Positions 59,416 to 64,000 of a DNA stretch of 64,000 nucleotides are shown piece after piece. The notes beneath the pieces are model-generated. The model worked only from the letters and a program-made list of their open reading frames with translations, did not search any database and was not told where the DNA came from. Origin of the DNA: Isoetes taiwanensis. Its lineage: Eukaryota > Streptophyta > Lycopodiopsida > Isoetales > Isoetaceae. Both the position numbers and the translations under genes were made by a program. Numbering within the stretch: the first letter of the stretch is position 1; each line of letters starts with the position of its first letter. The stretch is from contig JAJEKV010000525.1 in NCBI GenBank assembly GCA_021234155.1, positions 1-64,000 on the forward strand, written 5' to 3'.

Positions 59416-59817
59416 TTAGCTCATTGAACCGGGATTTGCTATAGAACTTCGGCCCTCTATGTAGTATCCGGTAATATAGTCATAACATCTGTCTTTGAGC
59501 ACAAACAGGGCATTGGAAATAGTGTCAGAGGCATTTTTGCTTCCAACTATCTTGATCAATTTCTGTTTGTATAAGCAGTAAAGCTGCTGGTTCAAGAACA
59601 CATTATGCAACAAAACAAAAGATGTAAACTTCAAATTGAACGAATAATACAGGACTTGAAAAGGTATGCTCATCATCAAAACAACTAAAAGTTCTCTTAT
59701 AAACAAACGCCTCATAGTTGATCTTCTCGCTAGTAAGAAAGAATAGAGGAACCGGCAAGCATAATCCATGGCTTCTTTCCAATCACACAAATTAAAATCC
59801 TCGTTGAATACGGACAT
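59416..59817 (-). other. Unidentified open frame, 133 codons
   Basis: Minus-strand frame starting MSVFNEDFNLCDWKEAMDYA. Contains hydrophobic segments (LLVVLMMSIPFQVLYYSF at about residues 44-61) that could be membrane-spanning, and a more polar C-terminus ending GRSSIANPGSMS. No family recognised. The length and amino-acid balance are compatible with an exon, but there is no splice or promoter evidence. Confidence 0.25.
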
Positions 59818-60129
59818 ATCAAAACTTTTCTACATAACTGGATTTCACTTACAGCTACCCATCTTCACCTAGGTCGAAGCCCAATCATCTGCTGCAAATG
59901 AAGACCGGATCATGGCCGCCTAAGAAAGATCAATTCACCTAGGTCGAAGTCCAATGATCTGCTGCGAATGAAGATTCTTTTACAACTGTACCATTGGTTC
60001 CATGAATTAACCTAACAGTTCAGGAATTTGGCAGTGCTAATTTAGACCTTGGGAGGAACATAGCCCTGTTTAAACCAGGGATCTTCCAAGATCTGATTAA
60101 AGGTAATACGCAAGGGTAAAAGAAAGCTA

Positions 60130-60185
60130 GGGTGTCTAAAAAAAATGCCCTTACATTATGTATAATGTAGGGCATGTAGGCACCC
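60130..60185. repeat. Hairpin, possibly a MITE remnant
   Basis: Inner arms 60145-60159 and 60161-60175 ('atgcccttacattat' and 'tataatgtagggcat') pair with one bulge. Outer 8-bp arms 'gggtgtct' and 'aggcaccc' pair with one mismatch. The total is about 56 bp with a tight loop. Confidence 0.65.
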
Positions 60186-60429
60186 GTTTTGTTATTTTTT
60201 GAATTTTAGTTAGTTGGGATATGTAATGATTAGGAGTAGCCACGTCGGCAATTCAAAATTATGAGTGGCGATGGCAACCGAGAGCGGACCTTCATTGCAA
60301 TTTTTAGGAGGGAGATTGCGAAGTGTTTCTGTTTAGGAAAAAAATTTGCCGCCGTTCAATTTTACGTGTTTACGGTGATCAACGAAGTAATTAAACTGTA
60401 ACTATTCTTCTTCCTCGAAATCCTTGCCA

Positions 60430-63400
60430 AAAATCCAAGCAATGGGCCTTTGCCTCGGGAAGTCACCAGGATTAAACAAAAATTTGAAAATAGCCGATTC
60501 TAGCAAGAAAGCCAAAAAAAAAAAACAAGAGGAAGGTTCAAACTTTCGAGGAACCAGGGCCAAAAAGAAGACTTATTTGTGAAGAACCCGCTGTTGTGGA
60601 AGCAAAGCATGTAAGATGTGTAAATCACGGATGAAATTTTTCAGTTACAACGAGATAATGGAGCCCGGCGAGTGGGGGCCCAAAGACATCTGGGGTTCAA
60701 AGAATCTAGCGTGAAGCCAGTGGGCGAGAACTTCTACAAACATTATGAAATTGTTTTTGGTAGCGGGAGGTCACAAATCGCCATGTACACGAGTACTTTG
60801 CTCGTGCATTTGCCCTTCAATTGGCGAGGTAAAAAAGTAGATTGGGATACTTTTAAAGTTTTGGCCAAAAGATTTGGCAAAGGGAGGAACAAAAAGAATC
60901 TGCTATTCTGAGAAGAAATTGCGACCTCTAAATCCACATCAAGGTTCCTAAATTTCAGCAAGGATTTTACCCTAAGGAAGAGCTTGAATTTGCGAGAAAC
61001 TCTGTTGCGGCGGTGTCATGGAGAGTTAATTAGCAAGCACATCAAGGTTGAAGAACCGAAAATCCAATGACGAATGCGTGACAATATAAATAAGATTTCG
61101 GGGAAGAAAGGATGCACATGAAGAGGACCTAGCCGGGATACAAGAAGACATCAATAGTGTTCTCGGCGGCCTTCATGAGAATAAGAGACATCAAGGCTGT
61201 CTGCGGCGGGGAGGTAGACCTTTGATGAGAGATAGAAGCGGGAGGAAGGAAGAAATGCTGAAGAGAATTGAGGAGCCATTGGAGAAAGCCATTCGGGAGA
61301 AGGAGTTATGTGAAAAGAGGATTGCGAGAACTTGAGGAGGCCCACAAAGTTCGGTTTGAGTCTTTGCGAGGCGGCTTGATGATATGCATAAGTACATGAT
61401 GCATTGCGCGATTCTCCTTGACCCAAAACAAGCTTAGTGATCTCTCCGGCTGAAGAAAAATTCATATCGTGCATGGATGTGTGTTTTGCGATAATGGCTT
61501 TGCTAATAATGAACCTATCCTAGTTGCTCCATGCGAGCATTCATTTCATATCTTACGTTTCTCATATTCTATTTACTTTGGACTATCACTGCCCAAGAGC
61601 ATGCAAATGGGGCGATAACATTTCAAAGACCTTGGGTGTGTACTGCTGGAGGTAAGCGGTATTTCATGATTTATGTTCAATTTCTTTGCACCGGGATTGC
61701 GCAATGTAGAATCCATTTACATGTAGAATCCATTTACATGTAGATTCTTTGCACTTAAGGTTTTGCTACTGACATGTAGGAGTGTCTTGGTTATTTTATA
61801 CTTATAGTTCCTTGGCTTGCATGTCATACATATATGTGTTTCTTACATACATGTTGTACATTCACGGTGTAGGGTCCTAAATGTAGAACTTAAATACATA
61901 AAATTAGGAGTTGTGTCTTGAGTTTTGTGTGAGAACATTTAGAGGTATTTTATGTCTTGTGTGATGTGTACATGTGCATACATTGGAGCACATTCATGTA
62001 CATTACATGTACATTCCATCGGATAAATAATTTGTTTACATATGTATGTACTCAAAGTACTTCAATGTAGATCGAGTTCTAGTAATATGTCTGACTATTG
62101 ATATGTCTGAAACAGTTAGAGGCCGATTAGTTTGAGGCCCGATATCATTGTTATGTGATTTATTTTCGAGCTTCAAAGTGCCAAAAAAAACTCTTGGCAG
62201 AAATTACACCACGGTCAGTGCGCTTGTTTTCAAATTCGATTTGCATTGTGTCGGAGGAAGCAATTTCTTATTCTTGGTTCGGTTTTCCCGAGTTTTGGAG
62301 GTTCCAAAAGAAAATTGAGGTGCAAAGATGTAGGAAAAGCGATGATTGAAGGAAAAAGCAAAATCACTATTCTGCGGTGTCTGAGGTTGAGGAGGCGGCA
62401 CCAGTGCATGGTGACATTCAGTTATGGCGAGGAACTTCGAGAGATTGAGGGGCGGGCTAAAGGCCACATCTTCAAAAGTAAAAGCGGCGAAGATGTGACT
62501 CAAAAGAAGAACTCCGCCTAAAAGCCCACGAGAAGAAGATAATTGAAGCGGTAGAAGCAGGTAAGAAAGCATTTTATTTTAGTGTAATACGGTGAGAAAT
62601 CCATGACATCCTATGTTTCTGAGGTCCTAATGAAGAGGAATATTAGAGCATCAAGATGTAGAGCCCTATACTTTTAAGTTTGTGTCAAAACTTGCCGACA
62701 TAGCAAAGGGCGCTGAAATTCGACAATGAGAAATCGAGGAAGAGGTTGCGAGGCGAGGATTACGGACCTAATAAGAATCAGTGAGAAAAAAAAAAAAGTA
62801 GGGAAGGAAATGGATCTTGCGACTCAGAAAGCGATATCGGTGAGCGGAAGAATGATCTCTGAGGTAACTTGATCTACATTTCTTACATTTTTTCTACATC
62901 TAGTATCAAGTTAAAAACTTTAAAATAATATGGATAGTAGTAGGCGAATGTAGATGATTTGTGTAAATGTAGTGGTCATTGAACCAATTTGCGAGTTCTG
63001 AATCTGAGGCCATCACGATGCCTTGCTGAACCAGAATGATGAAGCTCAAGAAGGCAAGGATTTTCAGGATCTTTGCACGAAATGGAGTGTTATTTATTTG
63101 AACAAGATGTCTTTGGACATGGATGTGGGGAAATTTTCCAACCGGCATGTGGATATGTATGCAGTCTTGGACTTTGAACTTGTTCATTTGTATGTGTAAG
63201 TCAAGTTAGTAATTGTATCCTTTTCAACTTGTTATAGGTACTGCAGCTCTCGTGTTTCGGATGATAAGAAGGCCGGCGTCACGGTTCTTCCCAGGACGAC
63301 TTCATGGAATTTGCGGCATGGGCCAAGGCAAGCGAAAAAAGATAAATCTATGGCGACCTCGGCGTGGAAGAGATATTGTAAAGGTAGCTCTTACAGGGGA

Positions 63401-63835
63401 TAAATTGGCTGAAGTGCAGATGGATCATGATTCCAATGCTATGTAGAGTTCTTGAACATCACACTTTGGCCATCTTCAACATGGCACTTACTAAGAGTAA
63501 GAACACCATCAACATTGGATCTTCAATTTGCAGGGACATTGGCGTTGACATGCTTGCACTTAAGAGGTATTTTGTATTTCACATCTCCTTTTATTAATAT
63601 TGAGTAGATTGGATACCATGTTAGCGGCTTCTTTCATTCATTTGCTACAAAATAGATCACGGTCTTTTGCGGGCTCCATATCCTCACTATGGCGCTTGCG
63701 GTTGTGTCGAGTGTCCCACTTTTTTGAAGCATGGACAAAATCCTTCACCCGGTTGTGAAGATTCATAAGTGTCCTGGCAGAAAGATGGGGATTCATGTGG
63801 CCTCTATGTTGCGGCTTATATGCGAAGTTTGTAGA
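60430..63835 (+). pseudogene. Decayed gene with Ulp1/C48 protease C-terminus
   Basis: A series of charged exon-like frames (60672-60911: YKHYEIVFGSGRSQIAMY, LPFNWRGKKVDWDTFKVLAK; 62380-62560, rich in Glu/Lys) ends in a peptidase C48 signature. At 63433-63480 a frame reads IMIPMLCRVLEHHTLAIFNM, matching 'IPV...HW-x-L...N' with the catalytic histidine; the Trp is lost. At 63773-63830 QKDGDSCGLYVAAYMRSL holds the catalytic cysteine (codon 63796-63798). C48 proteases cleave SUMO-like modifiers, and such domains are often carried by plant Mutator-like and CACTA elements. Stops and unmatched frames indicate decay. Whether it is a host gene or an element ORF is unresolved. Confidence 0.5.
61705..62100. 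other. Stretch rich in ACATGT/ACATGTA words, no gene
   Basis: Includes a perfect 18-bp tandem repeat ('agaatccatttacatgt' twice, 61708-61743) and many 'acatgtac/catacat' words to about 62045. No coding frame supported. Confidence 0.5.
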
Positions 63836-64000
63836 CACGATCGTGTGTGGTAAAACTACCAATGTGAGTGTCTCACTTCTTTTGTCTTGCAAACAAATGG
63901 TTTTAATACTTATTATGTAAGTATTGTTGTCACATTCTGATTACGAAGCTGGTTCTTGACAAAGTATGCATCGATCGTCGTGATGTTCTCACCCGAGCAC
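63836..64000. other. Window edge, no feature identified
   Basis: Sequence after the C48 cysteine motif. May hold a further exon of the same locus, but nothing can be supported. Confidence 0.3.

Overview
The window looks like nuclear DNA from a land plant with a large, transposon-rich genome. The only clearly intact, recognisable protein gene is a microbial-type terpene synthase-like gene (MTPSL, minus strand, 39193-40347). That family is known from ferns, lycophytes and bryophytes and not from seed plants, so a non-seed plant, most likely a fern, is the best guess (inference). I saw no rRNA, tRNA, CRISPR or bacterial operon signals.

Layout. 1-8380: dispersed repeat family R1, a B3-domain exon relic, and a chain of three 5'-truncated LINE tails with C/T-rich 3' tails on the minus strand. 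8390-23230: two copies of an L1-like LINE (a short deleted one and a long one with zinc knuckle, endonuclease and reverse transcriptase relics and a poly(A) tail), separated by a 368-bp tandem duplication and more R1 copies, one carrying a MITE-like insertion. The long LINE ends inside a second B3-domain relic. 23231-34030: mostly anonymous sequence, a third R1 copy, and a decayed multi-exon locus containing an RNase H-type exon. 34310-36490: a satellite of about 144-bp units. 37141-42869: two direct repeats of about 1.93 kb flanking the terpene synthase, which also has a 46-bp-arm foldback at its 5' end and a 71-bp tandem repeat upstream. 42870-47120: a possible two-exon gene of unknown function inside a 2.19-kb interval flanked by 48-bp repeats. 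47120-55510: a nested structure, in which a CACTA-like element is split by a 7.84-kb Helitron-like element flanked by a perfect 97-bp duplication; a LINE-type insertion with its own target-site duplication sits inside the Helitron-like element. 55511-64000: a RING-domain pseudogene, another Helitron 3' end, an unknown ORF, a hairpin, and a decayed gene with an Ulp1/C48 cysteine-protease C-terminus running towards the window edge.

How the parts relate. The terpene synthase is probably a single-enzyme specialised-metabolism gene. Almost everything else is mobile-element sequence in various stages of decay. The observations most worth checking are the terpene synthase with its repeat cage and foldback, the Helitron-like element with inverted hairpin ends and a 97-bp duplication, and a satellite whose copy-to-copy variation is confined mainly to three short sites.
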